Below, in pieces: positions 42,869 to 51,187 of a stretch of DNA of 64,000 nt. The notes beneath the pieces are model-generated. The model did not search any database. It was not told the origin of the DNA and saw only the letters and a program-made list of their open reading frames with translations. The stretch is taken from assembly GCA_032768795.1 (NCBI GenBank), contig CP136496.1, positions 992,001-1,056,000 on the forward strand, read 5' to 3'. The translations under genes were made by a program, and so were the position numbers. The first letter of the stretch is position 1. Each line of letters opens with the position of its first letter. This DNA comes from Tremella fuciformis (lineage: Eukaryota > Basidiomycota > Tremellomycetes > Tremellales > Tremellaceae).

Positions 42869-43028
42869 GGCAATTTGAAGCATTCATACCTGTTGTAGCA
42901 CCATGCAAGCATAGCCATATCAAAGACTCGGTCCATTCGGCAGAGCGTTACGTGGGTGCCTGGAAGATCGTGACCAAGCCGGTTGCCGGCGGCCAACAAA
43001 GCAAGAGGTTGCATTTTACATTTCGACA

Positions 43029-43721
43029 ATGCACTTCAACATTCTCCACCATAGCACGATGGCGATAGTAGACCCCTCGGTGCCTGCAGCCCCTGTGGTC
43101 ACCTCCTCGACGCCCAAGAAGCCTCTACGCACCACGAAAGAGACACATCCCAACCTTCCTCCCGGCTTGATCCTCGACGAGAATGGCAAGGTGTGCAAGG
43201 TGTGCAACTCGTGGCAAGACTGGGCCAAGGTGAAGAAGGTCTCCCCGGCTTCCTCCTCCTCCTCCTCTACGTCATCGTCGAACTCCACTGCGAGCGCTCT
43301 GGGCGCTTTTGCAGCAATGGCCGGCGGGTCGAGCAAACCTCTCGCCGCAGCACCAACAGAGCAGAAGGACAGGTCGAACTGCCCACCCGACACAGCCCAA
43401 TTAGGCCGCTCGACCTGGACATTCTTACATACCACAGCGGCATACTACCCGCTCGAGGCGCCTGCCGCGACGCAGCGCAACATGCTCGACCTTCTGCGCT
43501 CGCTCTCGCTCCTATATCCCTGCTCGTGGTGCGCCGACGACTTTCGGACGGATATGCAGGCGAACCCGCCTGACGTGAGCGGTCGGGCGGGGCTCAGCCG
43601 GTGGCTGTGCGAGAGGCATAACGAGGTGAACGACAAGCTTGGGAAGGGGAGATTTGACTGTTCGTGGGAGAGCCTGGACAGACGGTGGAAGGACGGCCCG
43701 ACCGACGGGAGCTGTGACTAG
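43029..43721 (+). CDS. ERV1: Erv1-type FAD-linked sulfhydryl oxidase
   Basis: Erv1 oxidises Mia40 in the mitochondrial intermembrane space. The catalytic fold is clear: GRSTWTFLHTTAAYYP, the active CxxC in YPCSWCADDF, and LSRWLCERHNEVNDKLGKG followed by a further Cys. The N-terminal shuttle disulphide is present as CKVC, separated from the core by a Ser/Thr/Ala-rich linker, as expected for Erv1 rather than ER Erv2, which carries a signal peptide. It is a single exon. A second ATG at 43059 (MAIVDPSVPA) may be the true start. The stop is 100 bases from that of the convergent prenyltransferase gene. Confidence 0.92.
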   Translation: MHFNILHHSTMAIVDPSVPAAPVVTSSTPKKPLRTTKETHPNLPPGLILDENGKVCKVCNSWQDWAKVKKVSPASSSSSSTSSSNSTASALGAFAAMAGGSSKPLAAAPTEQKDRSNCPPDTAQLGRSTWTFLHTTAAYYPLEAPAATQRNMLDLLRSLSLLYPCSWCADDFRTDMQANPPDVSGRAGLSRWLCERHNEVNDKLGKGRFDCSWESLDRRWKDGPTDGSCD

Positions 43722-43820
43722 ACTGCGCTCGGTCTGGCGCTGGATGGAAGGGGTAGCATAACACATTGAGTACAACATGACAATCACATCGCCACTCTGC
43801 ATGGATCTACAATCTAATCT

Positions 43821-44852
43821 CTATGTCCACAACCCCAGGCGCTGCAGCCAGACCTTTTGTTGCCAGCCAAGCAGGATGGGCAGCATGTTGGTCAGACCGA
43901 ACTCCGGCCAAGTCGACTTCACGAAATGGAACTGCGTATCCTCGTTGGACTGGTCTTTAGCTTGGTGCCATATGTGAGAAGCTCGTGCATACCTGCCACA
44001 TGAGAAAGTCGGAAAAGCGATGGACGTTGGACGTCCTAACGAGGATGTCCACCTTGCCCGTCCCTGCATCCGGCAGACTCTCGATACTGCGGGTGATCTG
44101 TAGGTTGTCCCACACGTCCTGAGAAGTGATGTCTGCCGAGCGTTTGGCCGCTTGTACCTGCGCAACCGTATCGCGTATGGCAGTGGTAGCTTCGTCCCTT
44201 GACGTGTAGGGCGATGCGACGTGCAGAACTCCCCTGAGGCTCAGCTTTCGGTCCAGACGCCCTAATAAGCTGAAGCCTACCCCGTATGATGGGCCGTCAT
44301 TGCCTCCATCTGCCTTGCCGATGCTTTCAGATCGTCAGGCAGCATATCAAAGTTGCCGACAAACTTGATGCGCACGCCGTGGCGGTGTAGTATCTCCCTG
44401 TCCGTTAGCCTTGCTTGGCGCTAGGCGCAGTCAGACTCACTGCTGATCGCACAGAGCGGTGAAGCCCTCTTTGGCCAGCCGCATGAGCGTGTCCACCTCT
44501 TCCTTTGACCTGTTGAAGTTTTCGATGGAGAACGCATACACGGTGACTGCGCGTATCCGGAGCCTCAGGCAGATGTCCAGGATCTACTCGTCAATGGGGA
44601 ACGGTGATGAGCATCAGTCGTACGGACCCGTTTGAGCGACGCGAAGCCCTCCTCGTAGCCCTGCGTCACCCGCCTGCCCTTTCTTTTCGCATACCGCCTG
44701 TTGCCGTCCATCACAAAGCCCACATGTCGCGGCATAGGACCGAGCGCTACGACGTAGATGAGCAGGGCCGTCAGGAGCGCGTGCACCTTGTGCGTGATGG
44801 TCGACAGCATCTTTTGAAATGCTGTTGGAGAAGAAGGAGATGGGGAGCGCAT
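43821..44852 (-). CDS. RER2: cis-prenyltransferase, dehydrodolichyl diphosphate synthase (Rer2-like)
   Basis: This enzyme chains isoprene units for dolichol, needed for N-glycosylation at the ER. A hydrophobic N-terminus ([15 protein letters not shown]) precedes the catalytic [12 protein letters not shown]. Further blocks are [47 protein letters not shown] and [19 protein letters not shown], with [13 protein letters not shown] near the end. These correspond to the conserved regions of the family. The catalytic Asp is present, so this is the enzyme rather than the Nus1 partner. At least three short introns split the 3' half. The start could be 44852 (MRSPSPSS) or 44810 (MLSTITHK). Confidence 0.88.
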
Positions 44853-45103
44853 CTTGTCCCGACCTCGTCTTGCTTCTCGTCCTCGCACTGGTATGCCTGC
44901 CATCGTTGCTGCGACAAAGGACACAGGACGTCCACGTCCACAGCTCATGGACCAGACATTTCTTTCCGCCGGAACGTGGCTACCACTCGTCATTTCGGAT
45001 GGCCACGTGCGGTCCATCCGACAGGTCTCTGCGACTCTCACCGTCATTGGCACCACCAGTAAACACCTGCAAGTGTACTCTCATCGACGATTGCATACCG
45101 AAC
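44853..45103. promoter_or_regulatory. shared divergent promoter of RER2 and the SAP-domain gene
   Basis: 251 bases between the two start codons; no specific element recognised. Inferred from orientation only. Confidence 0.45.
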
Positions 45104-46373
45104 ATGATCAGGCGCAAGCTGTCAAACGGCCTGCTGAGGGCGACGGCGCAAGCCCAGTCGACCGTCGCCGCGGTGCCCCCCGCGCCGGTCCAGCAGCAGT
45201 CGGCCAATCTCGCTTCTGCGGTCCTGCTCAACAGCCAGAGAAACTGGAAGGCAGAGACCGTCAACACCCTCAAGACGGAGCTGAAAAGGCGCGGACTCTC
45301 GATGGCAGGCAACAAGTGAGCACTCGTCCCATCGCGCTCGCCGGCCACGTCTTAGCAGCGATGACGGCTGCCATGATATCTGGGTATATGTTGGAGTGCG
45401 GCTGACAGACTTTCAGAGCCGCCTTGGTCGCCCGTCTACAATCTGCCGAGATGTCGGCCATGCTTCCTCCCGTTCCACCTCTCCAGCAACTCACTACCCG
45501 CTCAGTGCCGTCTACTCCTGCCAAAGCACGTACATTGGCGACCACCGTGCCTCGCAAACAGCCAGCACCAAAGGCCGAGCCAGAGCATGACCCGAAATCC
45601 GATGAGCACGTTTTGAGCACGGGACCGAAGATCGAGAGTCAGCGCAGCGAGGCGACAAAACCTGAGCCGGTCGCCCCCGAACGCGTCGGCGCCGCGCCTG
45701 GTCTACCCGCGACAGCCGCAAAAAGCACTAGCAGTGGTCTAAGCATGCAGATGCCCAAGGCTCCTGCCGCCGAAGAGGTGGACCCGATCATTGTGCGCTT
45801 CCTGTTATACAGTGAACCCGTACTGACAAGCAGCCTTTGACTCCCGACAATTTCCGAACGCAATCGACGCCTGCGTCCCAGACACCTGCTGCCTCCCCCA
45901 AAGTGCTCACAGTCGCCTCGACTTCGACTCACGCGTCGGCACCGATCCATTCGACCGAAGAGCACACCGACGCCAAGGCCATCGAAGCAGCTGCGGCAGA
46001 CCTTGTTTCGCCCGAGAAGGTTGGCGCCTCTCTGGCAGAAGCCCTCAATGCGGTTGTCTCGGCGCCTTCGCGCGTATGGGCAGCCGCCGGTCTCGCATTG
46101 CCTTCGTTCGGCGCGCCCAAGGGCAACGGCGACAATGGCAAATTCGAGAAGATTGAGCGGCCACTGAATGAGGAGGAGAGGAAGGGAGCGTATGTGCTCG
46201 GTGGGATTGTTGGGGGGACTCTTCTCTTGGGTCTTTTTGGAGGGAGGAAAGACAAGAAGGAGAAGCACTCTGGCTCAGCTGCCAGCTCTGCATCTGCTGG
46301 TGTCAAAGGCGACGCGTCTTGGGAGAAGGCTAGCGGAGCTGGCGTTGTTGGCCATGGCGCCAGAAAGCAGTAA
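45104..46373 (+). CDS. SAP-domain protein with mitochondrial-type N-terminus and C-terminal membrane segment (Aim34-like)
   Basis: The N-terminus is basic and amphipathic (MIRRKLSNGLLRATAQAQ), like a mitochondrial presequence. A SAP motif follows, split by an intron: WKAETVNTLKTELKRRGLSM joined to KAALVARLQSAE. A long Pro/Ala/Thr-rich linker leads to a hydrophobic segment near the end (AYVLGGIVGGTLLLGLFGG) and a basic Ser-rich tail. A second intron of about 30-40 bases lies near 45800. The combination of presequence, SAP and one membrane segment fits the fungal Aim34 group of unknown function. SAP motifs bind nucleic acid, so a role near mitochondrial DNA or RNA is possible but is inference. 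Confidence 0.7.
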
Positions 46374-46566
46374 AATCAATGACGACGACATGAATACATA
46401 TGACAGCTCTGCCCTTTGGGATCCACTTGCTAGGTCCTCGCTACGACGAGACCCTGTTCAACTCCGTAGCTGCCTCCCACGTCCGGATGAGTACGTTATG
46501 ACGGGTCGTTTGCCCCGTGTCTTTTATCCACGGCCATAGAAATCGAAAAACATCGCATCCCGTCCG

Positions 46567-46577
46567 CTCTGCGCAAT
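46567..46577. repeat. left target-site duplication of the LINE (11 bp)
   Basis: CTCTGCGCAAT, repeated exactly at 50571-50581. The pair brackets the retrotransposon coding region. Confidence 0.8.
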
Positions 46578-46590
46578 CTTTCTACAGCTC

Positions 46591-47406
46591 ATGAGCCCAT
46601 ATTGTTTAAGATCGTCCTCAGAGCCTCTTATCACCCCTCTCGGCACGCCCGTACCGCCCGGGAACCCCTCCAAACACCCAGAACTCTTTGCTCGACGTCC
46701 CGCGCCTGCGCGCCGCCGCTCGATCACCGCCGGGCCCCCCCAGGGGGACCCTCCCCGCGCTCCTCGTTCGCGCCTCTCGGCCCCTCCCGACTGCCTCTTC
46801 ACCCTGGGCGTCCCACCCGGCGCACCCCCGTCACCCTCTCCGTCCATCCAGAGCATCCCACCGGCTCGTGACCTCCCTGCCTTGGCCCAGCGGGTCCAAG
46901 AGCTAGCGCGTTCAGTCTCGCGATCATACCCGACAAGCCCTACGCGCTTACCACCTCGACCAGTCACCCGACTGCCGCCGCTCACCCGACGGCCTCTACT
47001 CGCCCAGCCCTTGAGGGAGGAATTCCCTCCGCTCCCATCTCGTCGAACGACAGTGGCCCGCCCAGCAGACCACTATCGGCCTACCTACTCCTCGGTGGCC
47101 CGCTCCCGCTCTCCCGCAGCAGTGGCCACCTGCTGCCTCTGTTTACCTCATAAACAGTTGATTGATCGTCTACTTGCCATCGAAAAGTTGGTTCAATCTC
47201 TACGCCCTTTGCCTGTGGTGCCCCGCCCTCGCCCCGTGCCTTCCGCAACCGACCACCGTGCCTTTCGCGAACCCGCGGTGAGGCCGATTTCCGGCGCCTA
47301 CTTGGGCCGCATTCACCCGTCGCGCGCGCCTAGCTTCCTGCCCCGCCGCCCTCTTCCCTCCCAGAATGCAGCATTCAGAGCCTTCAAGCAGCGCCGAAGG
47401 AGGTGA
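46591..47406 (+). CDS. LINE ORF1, proline/arginine-rich protein
   Basis: 271 codons from an ATG 13 bases inside the element. Very rich in Pro, Arg and Ser, basic overall, with one CxxC pair (CCLCLPHKQL) followed by a short leucine-rich helix (LIDRLLAIEKLVQSL). This composition suits a nucleic-acid-binding ORF1 protein, but there is no clear RRM or CCHC domain. Its last 41 bases overlap the next ORF in the +1 frame. If the element is 5'-truncated, this is the remaining C-terminal part of a larger protein. Confidence 0.6.
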   Translation: MSPYCLRSSSEPLITPLGTPVPPGNPSKHPELFARRPAPARRRSITAGPPQGDPPRAPRSRLSAPPDCLFTLGVPPGAPPSPSPSIQSIPPARDLPALAQRVQELARSVSRSYPTSPTRLPPRPVTRLPPLTRRPLLAQPLREEFPPLPSRRTTVARPADHYRPTYSSVARSRSPAAVATCCLCLPHKQLIDRLLAIEKLVQSLRPLPVVPRPRPVPSATDHRAFREPAVRPISGAYLGRIHPSRAPSFLPRRPLPSQNAAFRAFKQRRRR

Positions 47407-48247
47407 AGTGCGGCAGGATGCACCCCGCAGATCGCCTAGACTCTCGCCGGAGCCAGCCCCTACAACCTCTACTGACCCGGAACCAACAAATGCCGCCCGC
47501 TGCCCCATCTGCCCGAATCCGAAAGGCGAGTTGTACGGCCACCTCCGCAATGTCCACACACACTTCCCATTCCTCTTGTCCGATTTCCCGCCGGGCACCG
47601 TGGAGGTCTGCCATCTATGTGGGTCAGTCGTAAAGCCGGGGGGCAAAGCCCTCGCGTATCACCGTTCTACATTCTGTACCGGTCAGACGGAGGACATGCG
47701 CCTTCGTCTCGCAGGCAACACCATCCGTGATAAGAAGGGAAGGTCCCTCGCCGCAACACCGCCAATCGCATCCCCATTGCGGAGAACGCCTTCTGTCCCC
47801 CACCACTCCTCGCCACTCCGCAATCCGGTGGCGGCTCGGGATTCCCCTAGCACGCCACCGCGTACGCAGCCGTCCTCTGGTTCTCACCCTGTGCCCACCC
47901 CATTGCCTGCCCGCCCACCCGCTCTACCAGTTACTCCCGCCTTGCCCATCTGCGACGACTTCTTCCACGACACCATGTCCCTAGAGGACCTGGTTCCGCT
48001 CCCAGGCATTAGCAAGCACCTTCACCCTCAGCTCGCGCGACCTTTCAACGACTGTGTCTCTCGTCTGGCCCAGAAACACGCCGAATCGCCGTCTCGCCGC
48101 ACCCTATTTCATATCCTGGCCGTGGTCAAGGTGGGCCTAGTTCCTGCACTCCAGTCAGGCCACGACGCCGTCCACGCTCGGTTGGCTGAGTATCCTCACC
48201 CGCATTCGCAGAGCCAAGGCACTTGTGGAGGCGGGCCTCTTGAGTAA
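47366..48247 (+). CDS. LINE ORF2 N-terminal part, zinc-finger region
   Basis: 293 codons starting at a true ATG (MQHSEPSSSAEGGE). Two zinc-finger-like units are visible: CPICPNPKGELYGHLRNVH, a C2H2 type, and CHLCGSVVKPGGKALAYHRS. Such fingers sit ahead of the reverse transcriptase in R2-class elements and bind target DNA. The C-terminal part (FHILAVVKVGLVPALQSGHD) looks like the normal lead-in to a reverse transcriptase, but the frame then loses protein character and stops, while the +1 frame continues the enzyme. Confidence 0.7.
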   Translation: MQHSEPSSSAEGGEVRQDAPRRSPRLSPEPAPTTSTDPEPTNAARCPICPNPKGELYGHLRNVHTHFPFLLSDFPPGTVEVCHLCGSVVKPGGKALAYHRSTFCTGQTEDMRLRLAGNTIRDKKGRSLAATPPIASPLRRTPSVPHHSSPLRNPVAARDSPSTPPRTQPSSGSHPVPTPLPARPPALPVTPALPICDDFFHDTMSLEDLVPLPGISKHLHPQLARPFNDCVSRLAQKHAESPSRRTLFHILAVVKVGLVPALQSGHDAVHARLAEYPHPHSQSQGTCGGGPLE

Positions 48248-50495
48248 GGCGGACCGCGCTCTATGTGACGAGACAGGTATTGCCCCACTGGACGCCGATA
48301 CTGTCAAACTTCTCGAGGAGAAACACCCTCCAGGGGAGCACAATCCCTTCTCCCTCCCAATGCACGCCAATACGCCCTATCCAAACCTCCCGGAGCCCTC
48401 CGACCTCACTGCTACCATTCGCGCCATGGACAGCGGCACTTCTCCAGGCCCCTCGGGCTGGACGGTAAAGCTTCTCTCTCTTGCCACCGCATCGCCCGCT
48501 TTCTTATCCTTTCTCACATCCCTGGCGGCCGACATGGCCACAGGGACCGCAATCAGCCCCGACTTCCTGTGCGCCGCTCGCCTGACACCTCTCCTCAAAC
48601 CGATGCCGGCGGAATCCCCTCCCAACGCCAAGCCCGGCATCCGTCCCATAGCGGTGGGGGAGATATTCTACCGTCTGGCAATGAGGTCAATCTTTGCGGC
48701 GAACTTCAAGGGGGAATTCCTCGCCGCCAACCAGTTTGGTGTGGGCACGAGAGGAGGAGTCGAGCCGATCGTCCGAGCCGTCAAGTTGGCCGCCAAGAAG
48801 AATCCCTCATTCCCCTACACACATCTTATCAGCCTCGACTCGGTCAACGCCTTCAATGATATCGTTCGCTCATTCCTCTGTGAATCCCTCCAAACCTACG
48901 CGCCGTCCCTCCTCCGCCTAGCCGCCTGGTGCTACAACAACCCGACGCCCCTTTACGCCCACGCCGGGACCACAACGATCACCATCCAGTCTGCCAGGGG
49001 CGTCCGGCAGGGCGACCCGATGGGGCCGTTGCTTTTCTCCATCGGCATTCGGCCCATTGTTGAAAGGCTCCAGGAGCTCCTGGGGCCGCAGTGCCTCGTG
49101 CTGGCCTATCTGGACGACATCTTCATCCTCACCTCAGATCCTACCGACCTCAACACCGCGGTCCACTTCTTTGACGACTCTAGCCCGATGCACCTCAACC
49201 CGTCAAAGTGCCGGATCCATGATCTCTCTGCTGCCCTCACTACGACCCCAGTGGACCTGCTGGGAACACGCGTCGGATCCCCGGAGGCACGCAAGGAGTT
49301 CCTGCGTGCCAAAGTCGCCGAGGTGGCTCGGGGCCTCAACAAGCTGCAACACCTCCCGAAGCAGCACGCTCTCCTTATTCTCCGTCGTTCCGCCCAGAAC
49401 AAGTTGCGCCACCTCCTCCGCACCCTCCACGACGACGATATGACCGAGTCTTGGGAGGAACTGGATAATACTATCTGGTCGGCCTTCGACAACATCAGAG
49501 GCCCCATCATACCGAGTGACGCCCTTCGCGATCGTGCCATTATCTCTCTACCTCCTTCCCTTGGGGGCATTGGCCTTCTATCACACAGGACAACTGCCCC
49601 GTTGGCCCGCAAAGCGTCAGAGGCGCTTTCAGACAAAGTTCTCGCCCACTTGGCCCCGTCACTCATGTCCGACACCCCGGTCCCCACTCAGCGCGAGCTC
49701 AGCAGAGAGGTCTTCCATCAACAACAGCAAGACATCATGACCAATCTGCAGACGCACGAGCGAGTGGTGATGGCGGAGGCGGCATGCACACTGGGCCGGA
49801 GGTGGTTGGAGACCTCCCCGTCCAGCCCAAAGTTTGAGCTGTCCGACAAAGTCGTGCAGGCTTGCCTGGCGTATAGGACCCTGTTGCCGGGACACTCTGG
49901 GCACTGCACAAAGTGCGCGATGCCGAATACCATCGGGCACGATGAATGGTGCGTGGCGCGCAGCGACTTCAGGGTTGCGCGGCACGAAAGCGTCAAGCAC
50001 CGACTGGCGGCCGGCCTGCGCTCTGCGCCGGAGCTCTCCGTCACCGTCGAGCCGTACATATACGGAGGGCCCCGGCGTCGGAACGACATCCGGGTGGACA
50101 ACACAGGGGAAAGCCACCCGGACTTTGCAGCCGAGGAATACGATATCAAGATTGTGGTCCTCACAGCGCCTACCCACCTACGCGAGCTTGATCCCTCCCG
50201 GCGCCCCGACCCATCCCACATGACAGAGATTCGAGCCCGCGTACAAGGCGTCCTGGGCTACGCTGCCAGGCGCAAGGTCAATGCCCTCCCATCGCTGCCG
50301 CCAAACGCAGTGGCGCACGACACTCCCTTCGTGCCCCTTATTTTCTCTTCCGGTGGCCTTCAGGAGTCGGAGACGTGTAAGAGACTGGCGGCGTGGAAGA
50401 AATGGGGAGTCTCAAAGGTCGCTTTCGAGTGGATGATCACAAGTGTAGCTGTCGGGCTGGCCCGGGCTCGGGGCAGAACGTTCGAGACGAGGTAG
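48225..50495 (+). CDS. LINE reverse transcriptase and restriction-like endonuclease
   Basis: The frame is open from 48141 without an early ATG; protein-like sequence begins near TRIRRAKALVEAGLLSKADR, so translation must enter from the previous frame. Reverse-transcriptase blocks follow: GPSGWTVKLL, RPIAVGEIFYRLAMR, ISLDSVNAFND, GVRQGDPMGPLLFS and YLDDIFIL (catalytic Asp pair at about 49110-49115). The palm block keeps SLD where most families have xxD. Downstream are a Cys/His finger (CTKCAMPNTIGHDEWC) and a restriction-like nuclease region (RRNDIRV, then EYDIKIV). No internal stop interrupts it, so this part is intact. Confidence 0.88.
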   Translation: MEAGLLSKADRALCDETGIAPLDADTVKLLEEKHPPGEHNPFSLPMHANTPYPNLPEPSDLTATIRAMDSGTSPGPSGWTVKLLSLATASPAFLSFLTSLAADMATGTAISPDFLCAARLTPLLKPMPAESPPNAKPGIRPIAVGEIFYRLAMRSIFAANFKGEFLAANQFGVGTRGGVEPIVRAVKLAAKKNPSFPYTHLISLDSVNAFNDIVRSFLCESLQTYAPSLLRLAAWCYNNPTPLYAHAGTTTITIQSARGVRQGDPMGPLLFSIGIRPIVERLQELLGPQCLVLAYLDDIFILTSDPTDLNTAVHFFDDSSPMHLNPSKCRIHDLSAALTTTPVDLLGTRVGSPEARKEFLRAKVAEVARGLNKLQHLPKQHALLILRRSAQNKLRHLLRTLHDDDMTESWEELDNTIWSAFDNIRGPIIPSDALRDRAIISLPPSLGGIGLLSHRTTAPLARKASEALSDKVLAHLAPSLMSDTPVPTQRELSREVFHQQQQDIMTNLQTHERVVMAEAACTLGRRWLETSPSSPKFELSDKVVQACLAYRTLLPGHSGHCTKCAMPNTIGHDEWCVARSDFRVARHESVKHRLAAGLRSAPELSVTVEPYIYGGPRRRNDIRVDNTGESHPDFAAEEYDIKIVVLTAPTHLRELDPSRRPDPSHMTEIRARVQGVLGYAARRKVNALPSLPPNAVAHDTPFVPLIFSSGGLQESETCKRLAAWKKWGVSKVAFEWMITSVAVGLARARGRTFETR

Positions 50496-50570
50496 TAGGA
50501 CATTCTCTTGAGATAGGTGGCCAGAGACGGACGAGCCGAAGGACAATTTGCCTGTAAGACATGCATCTAA

Positions 50571-50581
50571 CTCTGCGCAAT
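50571..50581. repeat. right target-site duplication of the LINE (11 bp)
   Basis: CTCTGCGCAAT, exact copy of 46567-46577. The implied empty site would read ...CCCGTCCG, one copy of this 11-mer, then TAAATCGATT. Confidence 0.8.
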
Positions 50582-51187
50582 TAAATCGATTATCGCCCAG
50601 TTAGTAGCACGGTGGGGGACCACGTGCGAATCCTGGGTGCTGTGGTTTTGCTTTTGCTGCCCCATGTCGCGGGAGAGACAGCTTCAGGATACGACAGACG
50701 TCTCGACGAGGTGGTTGGAACGATTTTTCGGCAGGAAGCCGGCGGCTGTGGCGTGGGTGCCCTGATCGTTCCTGAGTCCTTAGAAACAGGACGTCGGTCC
50801 TAATCGCATTATTATTTGACCCTGAATTAGCAATGTGCTCCGAGGCGACTGCTTTTTCGGTTCGACACCGTCGCCGAAAAGCGTATTGAAGACAGAAGAT
50901 CCTCCTCATCCGGGGAGCAGCCGTCATGTCGAGCATGTCAGCCTTCCCTTGTCGAGCAGCTGAAGTCAAGCAAGGTCTTACGAACGATGCACTGGGTGGT
51001 GATACCGGAACCCGACTTGCTTTCCACGGAGCAGGTGCCGTTTGCCACCCTCATGTCCGTTGATCCAACATCTACTCCAATCAACTCACCCTCATTCCCC
51101 TTCATGGGTCTTCCATCACATCTGTAGCTTGATACCAGACGTCTTCGACTGAAGAGCTGCTGATCCAGAGCATTCATTAATTTGGGC
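50582..51187. other. upstream region of the kelch membrane protein gene
   Basis: No confident gene. A frame near 50640-50690 encodes a signal-peptide-like run (ILGAVVLLLLPHVAG), but no ATG precedes it. Because the next protein lacks a signal peptide at its apparent start, a first exon could lie in this stretch; I could not connect it by splice sites. Confidence 0.4.

Larger units (their letters stand above)
46578..50570 (+). mobile_element. non-LTR retrotransposon with restriction-like endonuclease (CRE/R2-like)
   Basis: About 3993 bp between 11-bp duplications CTCTGCGCAAT. It has no LTRs and no poly-A tail; the 3' end reads CATGCATCTAA. Three plus-strand ORFs in successive frames cover nearly all of it. 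The reverse transcriptase has YLDD and is followed by a Cys/His finger and a restriction-like endonuclease, and zinc fingers lie upstream. This domain order is found in R2, NeSL and CRE clade elements, which include Cnl1 of Cryptococcus. Only 13 bases precede the first ATG, so the copy either has a tiny leader or is 5'-truncated. Clade placement is inference. Confidence 0.88.

Noticed and set aside
42272..42883. 203-codon His-rich minus-strand ORF
   Set aside because: His/Leu repeats are the complement of the Met/Gln-rich MPE1 tail; no independent evidence for a gene.
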